Source: Pseudoduganella lutea
GTDB lineage: Bacteria > Pseudomonadota > Gammaproteobacteria > Burkholderiales > Burkholderiaceae_D
Assembly (NCBI RefSeq): GCF_004209755.1
Contig: NZ_CP035913.1
Location: 1,674,001 to 1,738,000, forward strand
Reading direction: 5' to 3'
Length of the DNA: 64,000 bases
Shown: positions 1 to 6,639 of the stretch, piece by piece
How positions within the stretch are numbered: the stretch's first letter is position 1
How the letters are laid out: every line of letters starts with the position of its first letter
The notes under the pieces: generated by a model
Told to the model about the DNA's origin: nothing
The model's database searches: none
What the model saw: only the letters and a program-made list of their open reading frames with translations
Position numbers and translations under genes: made by a program

Positions 1-10
1 TGTTTCCAGG

Positions 11-55
11 AAATTTCCTCAAAACAGGGGTCTGTCCCCTGTTTTGAGGAAATTT
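11..55. repeat. Long perfect palindrome, 20-bp arms, 5-nt loop
   Basis: The two arms (11-30 and 36-55) are perfectly complementary around the loop tctgt. The core ACAGGGGTCTGTCCCCTGT resembles the palindrome arms at 42002-42108, so this is one member of a small dispersed family. It could form a strong hairpin in RNA or a cruciform in DNA. Whether it terminates a gene to the left cannot be seen. Confidence 0.8.
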
Positions 56-144
56 TGCAAAAATAGGGGTTTGCCAGATGCCAATCGGCCTTGTATAATG
101 CGGCCTCTGTTGCGCTACTGGCGAAACAGAAAACGTAGTTCAGT

Positions 145-221
145 GGTGGCTGTAGCTCAGTTGGTAGAGTCCAGGATTGTGATTCCTGTTGTCGTGGGTT
201 CGAGCCCCATCAGCCACCCCA
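145..221 (+). tRNA. tRNA-His (anticodon GTG)
   Basis: The acceptor stem GTGGCTG (146-152) pairs perfectly with CAGCCAC (211-217). G145 can be the extra G(-1) typical of tRNA-His, opposite C218, and CCA is encoded at 219-221. The anticodon stem 172-176/184-188 encloses a loop with GTG at 179-181. The T-loop is TTCGAGC. A hairpin with a T-run follows at 243-276. A partial second copy starts 114 bp downstream, as expected where an element has integrated at a tRNA 3' end. Confidence 0.95.
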
Positions 222-242
222 CCAAATTCGCAGCAAGAGCAA

Positions 243-276
243 AGGGTTACAAGTTTCGGCTTGTAGCCCTTTTTTC
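243..276 (+). terminator. Rho-independent terminator after tRNA-His
   Basis: An 11-bp stem (243-253 with 260-270, one G-T pair), a 6-nt loop and a run of T residues. It directly follows the tRNA gene. An almost identical hairpin recurs at 357-384 as part of the 114-bp duplication. Confidence 0.8.
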
Positions 277-280
277 TTTT

Positions 281-335
281 GAGTCCAGGATTGTGATTCC
301 TGTTGTCGTGGGTTCGAGTCCCATCAGCCGCCCCA
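281..335 (+). pseudogene. Partial tRNA-His copy (3' two-thirds), probable attachment-site scar
   Basis: It repeats the anticodon arm, variable loop, T-arm and 3' acceptor strand with CCA, but lacks the 5' acceptor strand and D-arm, so it cannot fold as a tRNA. Its acceptor strand reads CAGCCGC, whereas the intact gene upstream has CAGCCAC. It would pair with a GCGGCTG 5' strand not present here. The T-loop differs too (TTCGAGT). This points to an origin from another organism's tRNA-His carried by an integrating element rather than a simple local duplication. That is inference. Confidence 0.75.
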
Positions 336-356
336 CCGAATTCGCAGCAAGAGCAA

Positions 357-384
357 AGGGTTACAAGTTTCGGCTTGTAACCCT
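357..384 (+). terminator. Second copy of the tRNA-His terminator hairpin
   Basis: An 11-bp stem (357-367 with 374-384), fully Watson-Crick here, whereas the first copy has a G-T pair. It lies in the duplicated unit behind the partial tRNA. Confidence 0.65.
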
Positions 385-393
385 TTCTGCTTT

Positions 394-1373
394 TTTGGAA
401 GAAGAAATTCCAAAATTTGAAAGATGTTCTGGCCTGGCCAGGCGATGCGCCAGTTCTGGCGGCAGCGGAAGCTCGCCTCCACTACAACTGTTGAGTGGAT
501 GAAGGAATGACGCGAACGATTTGGATTATTCGTTAGCTAGATCCTGTCACCGCTCAGCAGCAACCCACACGCGTCGGCCTCCCGTTCACTGGATTGAAGC
601 GCGACTTGCACACTAGATCAGTTGTAACGCTGCCCAGGCGCATGGTTCGCCAAGTGGGACGCGCCGCCGCTGCTGCAGTGCCGGTGGGTCGCCCCCCAGC
701 GTCAGCTAGCCCACGATCGGCACCGAGACGTTGAAGTCGTCGCCGGTAATCCACTGGCCGTCGTGGCGCGGCAGGGTCACCGCGACCAGGAGGCCGGGCG
801 CTGTTTATGCGCGTCGAGCACTGATTATTCAATGACTGGAACTGAACATAGTTTTGGAATGCTGTATTTGCAGCCAGTATGGCTGGCAGCTGAACTGCTG
901 ATAGCACTGATATATTTTAACAATGTGACAATTAGTGACAGTTTTTAATTGCCATTCGTGCTATTTTGCCGGCATACATAAACTGGTCCGGTATAGGCAG
1001 CTCGCCATGGCAGTTTATAGAAAGTAATTTAAACAAAATGGCTGCCAAGAAGGATTTACTCACAGCACTTTTATTTCCTGCTTGCCAACCAGTTTTGCTC
1101 CAGTTTATCGATACGTCAGGTTATCGTTTGTTTCGGCATCGAACAATATCGCAAATCTTACTGAAGCTTGAATCCATGGCGTGTTAAGGATCGTCTAGTG
1201 GGAGCTGCGCAGCCACGCCTGCTCGCCCATACATCAGCTGTTTGATCTCCCCGGGCAACGAGAAACGTGCTCATCGTTTATCTTTCGCCCAATAAATCGC
1301 ACCTAAAAACTTAATTTTCTACTTACAAGCTAGCTGCACATAGAGGCGGCAGCGCATTCACCACTGGTCCAAA
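394..1373. other. Decayed, mostly non-coding accessory stretch
   Basis: No convincing intact gene is visible. Short open frames at 554-907, 763-948 and 966-1187 have no ribosome binding site and no recognisable family. The only interpretable piece is the short-chain dehydrogenase C-terminus at 706-793. From about 820 onward the sequence is clearly AT-richer than the chromosome to the right. This fits debris of an element inserted at tRNA-His. Confidence 0.5.
706..793 (-). pseudogene. C-terminal remnant of a short-chain dehydrogenase/reductase
   Basis: The minus strand reads LPRHDGQWITGDDFNVS and ends at a TAG (706-708). Block DGxWITGxxxxVSGG is typical of the SDR C-terminus after the last Rossmann strand. 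No upstream catalytic YxxxK or N-terminal GxxxGxG part is present in any frame, so only about 28 codons survive. The match is short and could be chance; it is offered as a probable relic. Confidence 0.4.
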
Positions 1374-2447
1374 ATGAAATCACATATTCCCGAATTGGAT
1401 TTGCTTCGCTTTGGCGCAGCAATCTCAGTAATGCTTTTTCACCTAGCCTTTCGAGGCGCAGCTGCAGATGGGTTCTCGCCACTTTATTACGAGCCGCTAG
1501 CGGCGCCAATGAAATATGGCTATCTGGGCGTCGATCTGTTTTTCATGATTAGTGGTTTCGTCATCATGGTAAGTGCGCAATCGGGGTCAATCGTTAATTT
1601 CATTTCCTCACGCCTTTCACGACTGTACCCGGCATTCTGGATCTGCTGCAGCATAACCTTCTGCATCATTCTGCTATCCGAAACTACGCTGTATCCGGCA
1701 AAAACTTCTGCTTGGCTTTTCAACATGACAATGATGCCAGGCTCGTTCGGCGTACCATTCCTGGATGGTTCCTACTGGTCGCTTGGGATAGAAATAAAAT
1801 TCTACGTGCTTATAGCGTGCATTATCGCTATTGGCCAGATTCAGCGAGCCGAATGGTTTATGTATGCATGGCTTGCTGCTGCAGTCATGAATATTGCTGT
1901 GCCAATACCTTTCCTTGTCAGCAAGCTAATACTGACATATGCTCCCTGCTTTATCGCAGGCGCTCTTTTTTATTTTGTGCGGCAGAAGGGTTCAACACCA
2001 CTGCGCTGGACCGGCATTGCTGTCGCGTGGATACTAATGCTGCAGAGGGGTGTAGACATGGCTGGCGAACAGACAGCACATTATGGCGTGGCACATAGTG
2101 CCGTCGTAATCTGCTTCACCTTGACAGCATTCTTCGCCATGTTTACTGCGATCAGTCTTCAAAAAACAGGCAGCCTCGCCAAGGCAAAGTGGCCTCTGCT
2201 TGGCGCACTTACCTATCCGCTTTATTTACTCCACCAAACCATTGGGTACATAATATTTTCGAAATTGCATGACGCTCTTAATGAGCATCTATTGTTCTGG
2301 GGAACGGTAGCCTTATCGTTCGGAGCTGCTTACGTTGTTACGCTCATTGAAGCCCCTTTGATAAGAACCATGCGAAATGGTCTGAGCAAGATTCTCGAAC
2401 CGGTCGCCAAGTTGGCCGGGCTTGGCACTAAAGTGTCTCCAACGTGA
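1374..2447 (+). CDS. Acyltransferase family 3 membrane protein (OafA/YrhL-like)
   Basis: This 357-residue protein has about ten hydrophobic segments and the acyltransferase-3 signature near the N-terminus: LDLLRFGAAISVMLFHLAF, with Arg12 and His24 in the expected places. A further typical block, YLGVDLFFMISGFVI, lies around residues 49-63. Such proteins transfer acyl groups, often acetyl, to cell-surface polysaccharides or lipids at the inner membrane. The ribosome binding site is weak, but no better in-frame start agrees with the family. Base composition is AT-richer than the genes from 2773 on, matching its position in the tRNA-His accessory stretch. The acceptor substrate cannot be told. 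Confidence 0.8.
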   Translation: MKSHIPELDLLRFGAAISVMLFHLAFRGAAADGFSPLYYEPLAAPMKYGYLGVDLFFMISGFVIMVSAQSGSIVNFISSRLSRLYPAFWICCSITFCIILLSETTLYPAKTSAWLFNMTMMPGSFGVPFLDGSYWSLGIEIKFYVLIACIIAIGQIQRAEWFMYAWLAAAVMNIAVPIPFLVSKLILTYAPCFIAGALFYFVRQKGSTPLRWTGIAVAWILMLQRGVDMAGEQTAHYGVAHSAVVICFTLTAFFAMFTAISLQKTGSLAKAKWPLLGALTYPLYLLHQTIGYIIFSKLHDALNEHLLFWGTVALSFGAAYVVTLIEAPLIRTMRNGLSKILEPVAKLAGLGTKVSPT

Positions 2448-2772
2448 AGTCGACAGAAGCCAGCAGATGATGGATTTCCTTCATGCCTGCGAGTGCATCG
2501 CCAGTTGCCAGGGAAGCGCTGATTGACTGCTGGTGGATGAGTACCTGTTGGAACTGTTGGCGGGGCGGAGCGGCGCACTGCGCATCCGCTCGCCGGCACC
2601 GCAGGCCAGCGTGCAGGTCAACAGCGCCGGCATCCAGGACTTGCCACGAAATCGCCAGCCAGCATGCTGCATGGCGCACGTTCCTCCGTGCGAAGGCCAT
2701 ATAATTGCCGCCTTCGCCGCACAACCCCGATCATCCGCAGTGGGACTGGCGTACCGCAACCACACTTATTCG

Positions 2773-3441
2773 ATGCACATCGCTGAACAAACCCTCACCC
2801 GCGCAGACATCGAAAGCGTCCTCGCCCAAGGCACGCCCCGATTCGAACAATGCAACCTCGATGGCGCCGACCTGTCGCGGCTCGACCTGCGCGGCGCCAG
2901 CTTCGCGCACTGTAGCGTGGCCGAAACGTCGTTCTATGCCGCGAAGCTGATGCACTCCATGTGGCAGCGCTGCCGCGGTCGCCAGGCCGACTTCGAATCG
3001 GCGGAGCTGACGGATGCGCAATTCCACGGGTGCGACCTGAACAACAGCAGCTGGCGCCGGGCGCGGCTGGCGTCGGCGCTGCTGAAGGGGTGCAAGCTCA
3101 CCGGGGCGAATTTCGAGGAAGCGGCGCACCTGGCCCTGGCATTCGAGGATTGCCTGCTGGTCGGCGCCGACCTCCGTCGCATGTCGTTTCGCAAGGCGAC
3201 GCTGGACCAGCTCGATTTTGCCGATGCCGACCTGGCCGGCTGCGATTTCCGCGACGCGGTGTTCCAGGGCGGCAGCCTGCGCAACGCCAACCTGAAAGGT
3301 GCGCGCTTCGACAATGCCGATTTGCGCGAAGCCGATCTGGGCGGGCTGAAACTGGCCGATGTGAAACTGTTCCAGGGCGCCCTCATCTCGGGACGACAGG
3401 CAGCCGAAGTGCTGTCGGAAATGGGCTTGCGGGTAGGTTGA
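2773..3441 (+). CDS. Pentapeptide-repeat protein
   Basis: A 222-residue protein built of A(D/N)LXX-type five-residue repeats: CNLDG, ADLSR, LDLRG, ASFAH and so on to ANLKG, ARFDN, ADLRE, ADLGG. It should form a right-handed quadrilateral beta-helix. It contains no signal peptide, so is probably cytoplasmic. Size and the C-terminal helix after the last coil (LISGRQAAEVLSEMGLRVG) recall the Qnr/McbG group, which mimic DNA and protect topoisomerases, but sequence alone does not prove that role. The ATG at 2773 is chosen because family homology starts right after it. The reading frame stays open upstream to 2533, but that part looks random. Confidence 0.8.
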   Translation: MHIAEQTLTRADIESVLAQGTPRFEQCNLDGADLSRLDLRGASFAHCSVAETSFYAAKLMHSMWQRCRGRQADFESAELTDAQFHGCDLNNSSWRRARLASALLKGCKLTGANFEEAAHLALAFEDCLLVGADLRRMSFRKATLDQLDFADADLAGCDFRDAVFQGGSLRNANLKGARFDNADLREADLGGLKLADVKLFQGALISGRQAAEVLSEMGLRVG

Positions 3442-3564
3442 AGGTGCCGGATGCGGCGCGGCCGTTGTAACGGGGTCTGGCGGATGAAAAAACCCTAAAT
3501 TGTTGCGATACGGAATTTATTTACCGCTACAATACAGGTATTCCCTCATACCAATAGGCACGAC

Positions 3565-4002
3565 ATGTCCGCCCTGAAAGAATTCTCCACGTATAGCAAG
3601 GACACCCCTACCGAGCGCCCCGGCATCGACGGTCGCGCGGGCGTGTTCGTGCCCACCGATGCCGTCGATGTTGCAGCTGGCCCCATCCGCGCGGGCGCTG
3701 GCATCGTAGGGTTCGGCAATCCGGATGGCACGCTGACCGTCTATTTCGAAGCCAACCGTTTCGACGAAGCCAGCCTGCACAAATGGGAAAACAAGGTGCG
3801 CAAGGCGTATGACCGGCTGGTTCTGGTAGCGCCAACAGTATCGAAGGCAAAGATGAATGCCAGCACGCTGGAACTGGTGGGCTATATCGATGGCGCCGGT
3901 ATCCAGCTCAAGCAACCGGAAAGCGTGACGTCATGGTTGCAGGAGTCGAACGCCCTCGACACGGCACCGGAATCGGCCGTGATCACGTTCGGCCGCCGCT
4001 AA
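3565..4002 (+). CDS. Conserved hypothetical protein, 145 residues
   Basis: Codon use is that of the chromosomal genes around it and no signal peptide or membrane segment is seen. The first 60 residues are rich in Gly, Ala, Asp and Thr. The middle (FDEASLHKWENKVRKAYDRLVLVAP) looks helical. I do not recognise a family. An upstream TTGTTG...TACAAT pair around 3499-3535 could be its promoter, though the spacing is not ideal. It stands alone, transcribed away from the pentapeptide gene's 3' end. Confidence 0.65.
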   Translation: MSALKEFSTYSKDTPTERPGIDGRAGVFVPTDAVDVAAGPIRAGAGIVGFGNPDGTLTVYFEANRFDEASLHKWENKVRKAYDRLVLVAPTVSKAKMNASTLELVGYIDGAGIQLKQPESVTSWLQESNALDTAPESAVITFGRR

Positions 4003-4143
4003 ACCGCCCCTTTTAACAACAATGCGCAAGCCGGACAGCCTGCGCATTGTCACGAGCATTCCTCCTACAACTCGCCCAACCTTTTGCCGATGACGCCGAC
4101 AGGCCGCTCCCTTAAGATGCACTTAAGTCAAAAGGAGCCCATC

Positions 4144-4263
4144 ATGGCACGGCATATTCCACTCACCTTCAGCACCATCCTGCTCGGCCTGGTCGGCGCA
4201 TCCACCTACCTGCTGTGCTCTACCGACATGCTCCACAACGCCACGTTCTTCCTGCTGCACTAA
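4144..4263 (+). CDS. Small single-span membrane protein, 39 residues
   Basis: An ATG at 4144 is preceded by AAAGGAG with good spacing. The product MARHIPLTFSTILLGLVGAS... has a hydrophobic stretch of about 20 residues (7-26), then CSTDMLHNATFFLLH. The frame ends at TAA 4261-4263. An inverted CTTAAG pair (4111-4116 and 4122-4127) lies just upstream of the ribosome binding site. The strong binding site and chromosomal codon use argue that it is real. No function can be assigned. Confidence 0.6.
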   Translation: MARHIPLTFSTILLGLVGASTYLLCSTDMLHNATFFLLH

Positions 4264-4288
4264 GCGGCAAAGGTTGAATGGCAGGCGA

Positions 4289-4657
4289 TCAACGCCGGCC
4301 GCGCCAGCCGCGGCCGTGATGGCCACGCCCACCCCATCCGCCCGAATGGCGGCTCCATACAAAGTCCAGCCCGATCGAAATGGGCGGATACCAGTACGAC
4401 GGCCCGTAGACCGGCGCCGGCGAATATACGGGTGGCGCCACGTACACCGGCTGCGGCACGTAGGTAACTGCCGGCAACGGCTCGGTGGTATAGGTCACGG
4501 AGGATCCGGCGCGCGCCGCGGTGCCCGGTGCCACCGGCGTGACCGAAACGGTGCGCCACTGGTAGGGGTCGACGGGTTGCGCCGCATAGTAGGGCCCCGG
4601 CACGGCACAACCGGCCAGCGCGGCAGCCACGAAGGGCAGAATCAACAGGTTTTTCAT
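4289..4657 (-). CDS. Small Pro/Tyr/Val-rich lipoprotein
   Basis: A 122-residue protein with a lipoprotein signal: MKNLLILPFVAAALAGC, lipobox LAGC, Cys17. The mature part is full of PVY, PVYVAPPVYSPAPVY type segments and ends in a Gly/Arg/His-rich tail (GGWGGRGHHGRGWRGRR). The start is set by AAGGAGATTTACC directly upstream. An upstream in-frame extension to 4744 lacks a ribosome binding site and was rejected. It is probably anchored in the outer membrane or periplasm. Similar proline-tyrosine-rich lipoproteins are common in Burkholderiales and have no established role. Confidence 0.8.
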   Translation of the reverse strand: MKNLLILPFVAAALAGCAVPGPYYAAQPVDPYQWRTVSVTPVAPGTAARAGSSVTYTTEPLPAVTYVPQPVYVAPPVYSPAPVYGPSYWYPPISIGLDFVWSRHSGGWGGRGHHGRGWRGRR

Positions 4658-4812
4658 GGTAAATCTCCTTCCCAATAGAGAACTATAGGGAATTTCCAGC
4701 GTGCGCGCCGCGGATTTACACACCGTTACAGCGCCAAACAACACCGCAACATGGCGGCAAAATATGGTCCAGACACGGGGTCAAAAACGGATCGATAACC
4801 GGGTCAAAAACG

Positions 4813-4876
4813 TGATCGACAAACGTGATCGACAAGCGTGACCGAAACCCGTGATCGAGAAGCTTGATCCAGGGCG
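4813..4876. repeat. Degenerate 13-bp tandem repeat, about five units
   Basis: Units read TGATCGACAAACG, TGATCGACAAGCG, TGACCGAAACCCG, TGATCGAGAAGCT and then a decayed unit. Two related GGTCAAAAACG blocks precede them. The array lies between the promoter side of the 4289-4657 lipoprotein gene and the 3' end of the 4921-5094 gene. It contains several GATC sites. It could bind a protein repeatedly or be a slippage product. Confidence 0.6.
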
Positions 4877-4920
4877 TCAGCGAGAAGCCGCGCGGCGCCG
4901 GGCACCGGGCGGCCGTGGCA

Positions 4921-5094
4921 TCAATGCTTGCGGTCCTGCTTCTTGCCGCCGCCGGCACCTTCCTTGCTGCCGGCCTTGGTATGGCTGGCCGCATCCTTGC
5001 CCTGCTTTGCCTTCTTGTTCGAAGGCGAGGATTCCACTTCCGCCTGGGTCGCGGACTGCTTGTTCTGGTTGCCCGTAGATTTCGATTGCGCCAT
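4921..5094 (-). CDS. Small, highly charged, low-complexity protein, 57 residues
   Basis: MAQSKSTGNQNKQSATQ... continues with many Lys, Gln, Ser, Gly and Ala and ends KEGAGGGKKQDRKH. The start at 5094 is preceded by GGAGGAATCTG. The upstream extension to 5145 is rejected for lack of such a site. No hydrophobic segment is present and the protein is probably disordered and basic. Such short Lys-rich proteins are frequent in this family of bacteria, often with stress-related expression, but nothing in the sequence shows a function. Confidence 0.6.
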   Translation of the reverse strand: MAQSKSTGNQNKQSATQAEVESSPSNKKAKQGKDAASHTKAGSKEGAGGGKKQDRKH

Positions 5095-5123
5095 CAGATT
5101 CCTCCATCGGTTGATAAGGCAAA

Positions 5124-5693
5124 TCAAATATACGGTATGTTGCAATCATCGAGCGCACGGCCGTTTTTATCGAGCCGCTGGGCGCAGATCTCGAATTTCA
5201 CGCCATGCTCGAATTCGAGCCGGTGCACTTTCCCGTAAGGCAGCGCCACGCCCTGCTGCACCACTTTGCGGTATTGCAGCGCCGGCACGTCCGTGGGAAT
5301 CGCCATCGACGTGTGGAAGTTGCGGCGCCGGTCCTGCTGGCGCCGGTGCACGTCGACCGTCACGGCCAGGTCCAGCGCCACGCCGCCCGCCACAAAGTCA
5401 TAGCGGGTGATGTTGCGCGACGTGCTCAGCACGCCCCATGCGCAGGGCGTCGCCCCTTCCCTGCAGTTCTTGATTTGCGCCAGCGGGAAGTTTTCCTCGT
5501 GGCCAGCCAGTTGCGCCAGCGGCCAGGTGGTGCGCACGCCGTCGCGCTTGCCGGACAGCGGATTCGTCCATGTGATGGCATTGATGACCGACACGGTCTG
5601 CCCCGCGCGCACCGGGTCGTTCTGGTTGCGCATCATGGAGCAGCCCGACAGCAGCGCGAAACACATCAGGGACAGGCAAAGCGGCGTTTTCAT
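5124..5693 (-). CDS. Hypothetical lipoprotein, 189 residues
   Basis: The N-terminus MKTPLCLSLMCFALLSGC is a lipoprotein signal with lipobox LSGC (Cys18). The mature part holds several Cys pairs (KNCREGATPC, EICAQ, DDC) that could form disulfides in the periplasm. I do not recognise the family. It stands on the minus strand just upstream of the 57-residue gene and may share its transcript (spacing about 30 bases). Confidence 0.7.
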   Translation of the reverse strand: MKTPLCLSLMCFALLSGCSMMRNQNDPVRAGQTVSVINAITWTNPLSGKRDGVRTTWPLAQLAGHEENFPLAQIKNCREGATPCAWGVLSTSRNITRYDFVAGGVALDLAVTVDVHRRQQDRRRNFHTSMAIPTDVPALQYRKVVQQGVALPYGKVHRLEFEHGVKFEICAQRLDKNGRALDDCNIPYI

Positions 5694-5761
5694 GTCGATT
5701 ATCGGTCGAGGAATACTCGCAGATTAACAGATGTGCGCCCAGGCAAACAGGCATGCACGAT

Positions 5762-5791
5762 CGGCGAAAAAAAAGCCGGCAGAGCCGGCTT
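5762..5791 (-). terminator. Terminator downstream of the 5854-6189 gene
   Basis: On the minus strand an 8-bp stem AAGCCGGC/GCCGGCTT with loop TCT is followed by a run of eight T residues. It lies about 60 bases beyond the stop codon of the TonB-C-terminal-like gene and should end the two-gene transcript. Confidence 0.75.
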
Positions 5792-5853
5792 AAGGAGGTA
5801 AAGCAAAGTACAGCAGCAGACGCTGAAAATAGCGCTGCGGGAAACAGCGGAAA

Positions 5854-6189
5854 TCAGTCCAGCTTCCAGGCGTAGTCGACCTTCGTCCAGGTCTCCGCGG
5901 GCGAGCCATCCTTCGAACCCGGCTTGAACTTGCAGGCGGACAGCGACTTGATCGCGGCCTTGTCCAGGTTCTTGAAGCCGCTCGACTTCTCCACCTTGGA
6001 ATCCTTCACGTCACCGCCGGACGAAACCAGGAAGGCCATCGACACCGTGCCTTGCTCCTCGTTCATCAGCGAAGCCTTCGGATAATCGGCCTTGCAGTTC
6101 TTGCTGTCGAAGGAAGCCGGCACTTCCGCGGCGGAAGCGGCACCAGCGAAGAGCACCGCGGCCAGTACACCCATGAAACGCTTGTTCAT
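5854..6189 (-). CDS. Secreted TonB C-terminal-domain-like protein, copy A
   Basis: A 111-residue protein with signal peptide MNKRFMGVLAAVLFAGAASA. The mature part matches the TonB C-terminal fold: DYPKASLMNEEQGTVSMAFLVSSGGDVKDSKVEKSSGF followed by LDKAAIKSLSACKFKPG. It has no membrane anchor or Pro-rich spacer as in real TonB, so it is a free periplasmic domain. Two Cys (near residues 33 and 88) may pair. Its neighbour at 6244-6588 is a close paralogue in the same orientation, 54 bases upstream, so the pair arose by tandem duplication. Role unknown. It may bind TonB boxes or modulate energy transduction, but that is inference. Confidence 0.75.
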   Translation of the reverse strand: MNKRFMGVLAAVLFAGAASAAEVPASFDSKNCKADYPKASLMNEEQGTVSMAFLVSSGGDVKDSKVEKSSGFKNLDKAAIKSLSACKFKPGSKDGSPAETWTKVDYAWKLD

Positions 6190-6243
6190 CTGATTCCCCT
6201 TTATCTAACTGTTGTCAGCTATGTGTCGTGAATGCGGCGGTGA

Positions 6244-6588
6244 TTACAGCGCCCAGACGTAATCGACCTTGGCCCACGTCTGCGCCACGGAACCGTCTTT
6301 CTTGCCCGGCGTGAACTTGCAGGCGGTCAGCGCCTTCAGGGCAGCCTTGTCCAGGTTCTTGAAGCCGCTCGACTTTTCGATCTTGGACTCCACCACGTCG
6401 CCAGCCGGCGATACCAGGAAGGCCATCGACACGGCGCCCTGCTCTTCGTTCAGCAGCGAAGCCTTTGGATATTCGGCCTTGCATTTGCGGGCGTCGACGG
6501 AGGCCGGCACTTCGGCGGCGAAGGCAGTGCCTGCAACGATGGTGGCGGCGAAGGTGGCGATAAAGGCGGCGATCAGGTGCTTGTTCAT
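6244..6588 (-). CDS. Secreted TonB C-terminal-domain-like protein, copy B
   Basis: A 114-residue paralogue of the preceding entry: signal peptide MNKHLIAAFIATFAATIVAGTAFA, then EVPASVDARKCKAEYPKASLLNEEQGAVSMAFLVSPAGDV and KALTACKFTPGKKDG. The two conserved Cys are kept. It is first in the pair, so it probably carries the promoter in the 50-base gap to the chemotaxis gene. The two copies differ at many positions, so both seem to be under selection. Confidence 0.75.
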   Translation of the reverse strand: MNKHLIAAFIATFAATIVAGTAFAAEVPASVDARKCKAEYPKASLLNEEQGAVSMAFLVSPAGDVVESKIEKSSGFKNLDKAALKALTACKFTPGKKDGSVAQTWAKVDYVWAL

Positions 6589-6639
6589 GTTCTTATTTCC
6601 AGAAAAGTTATCGAATTAATTGGTTTATCTCGGTACTGC

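Larger units (their letters stand above)
167..393 (+). repeat. Two tandem copies of a 114-bp unit (tRNA-His 3' part plus terminator)
   Basis: The unit starts at gagtccagga in both copies (167 and 281) and runs through the tRNA 3' end, a shared 21-bp spacer region and the terminator hairpin. The copies differ at a few scattered positions, including the acceptor stem and the terminator stem. The arrangement fits attL/attR left after loss of an element, or replacement by an incoming tRNA 3' end. Confidence 0.8.

Noticed and set aside
2428..2765. Two overlapping minus-strand open frames between the acyltransferase and pentapeptide genes
   Set aside because: One overlaps the acyltransferase 3' end, neither has a ribosome binding site or a known family, and the amino-acid composition looks random. 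A lipobox-like LACG in one frame was too weak to support a gene.
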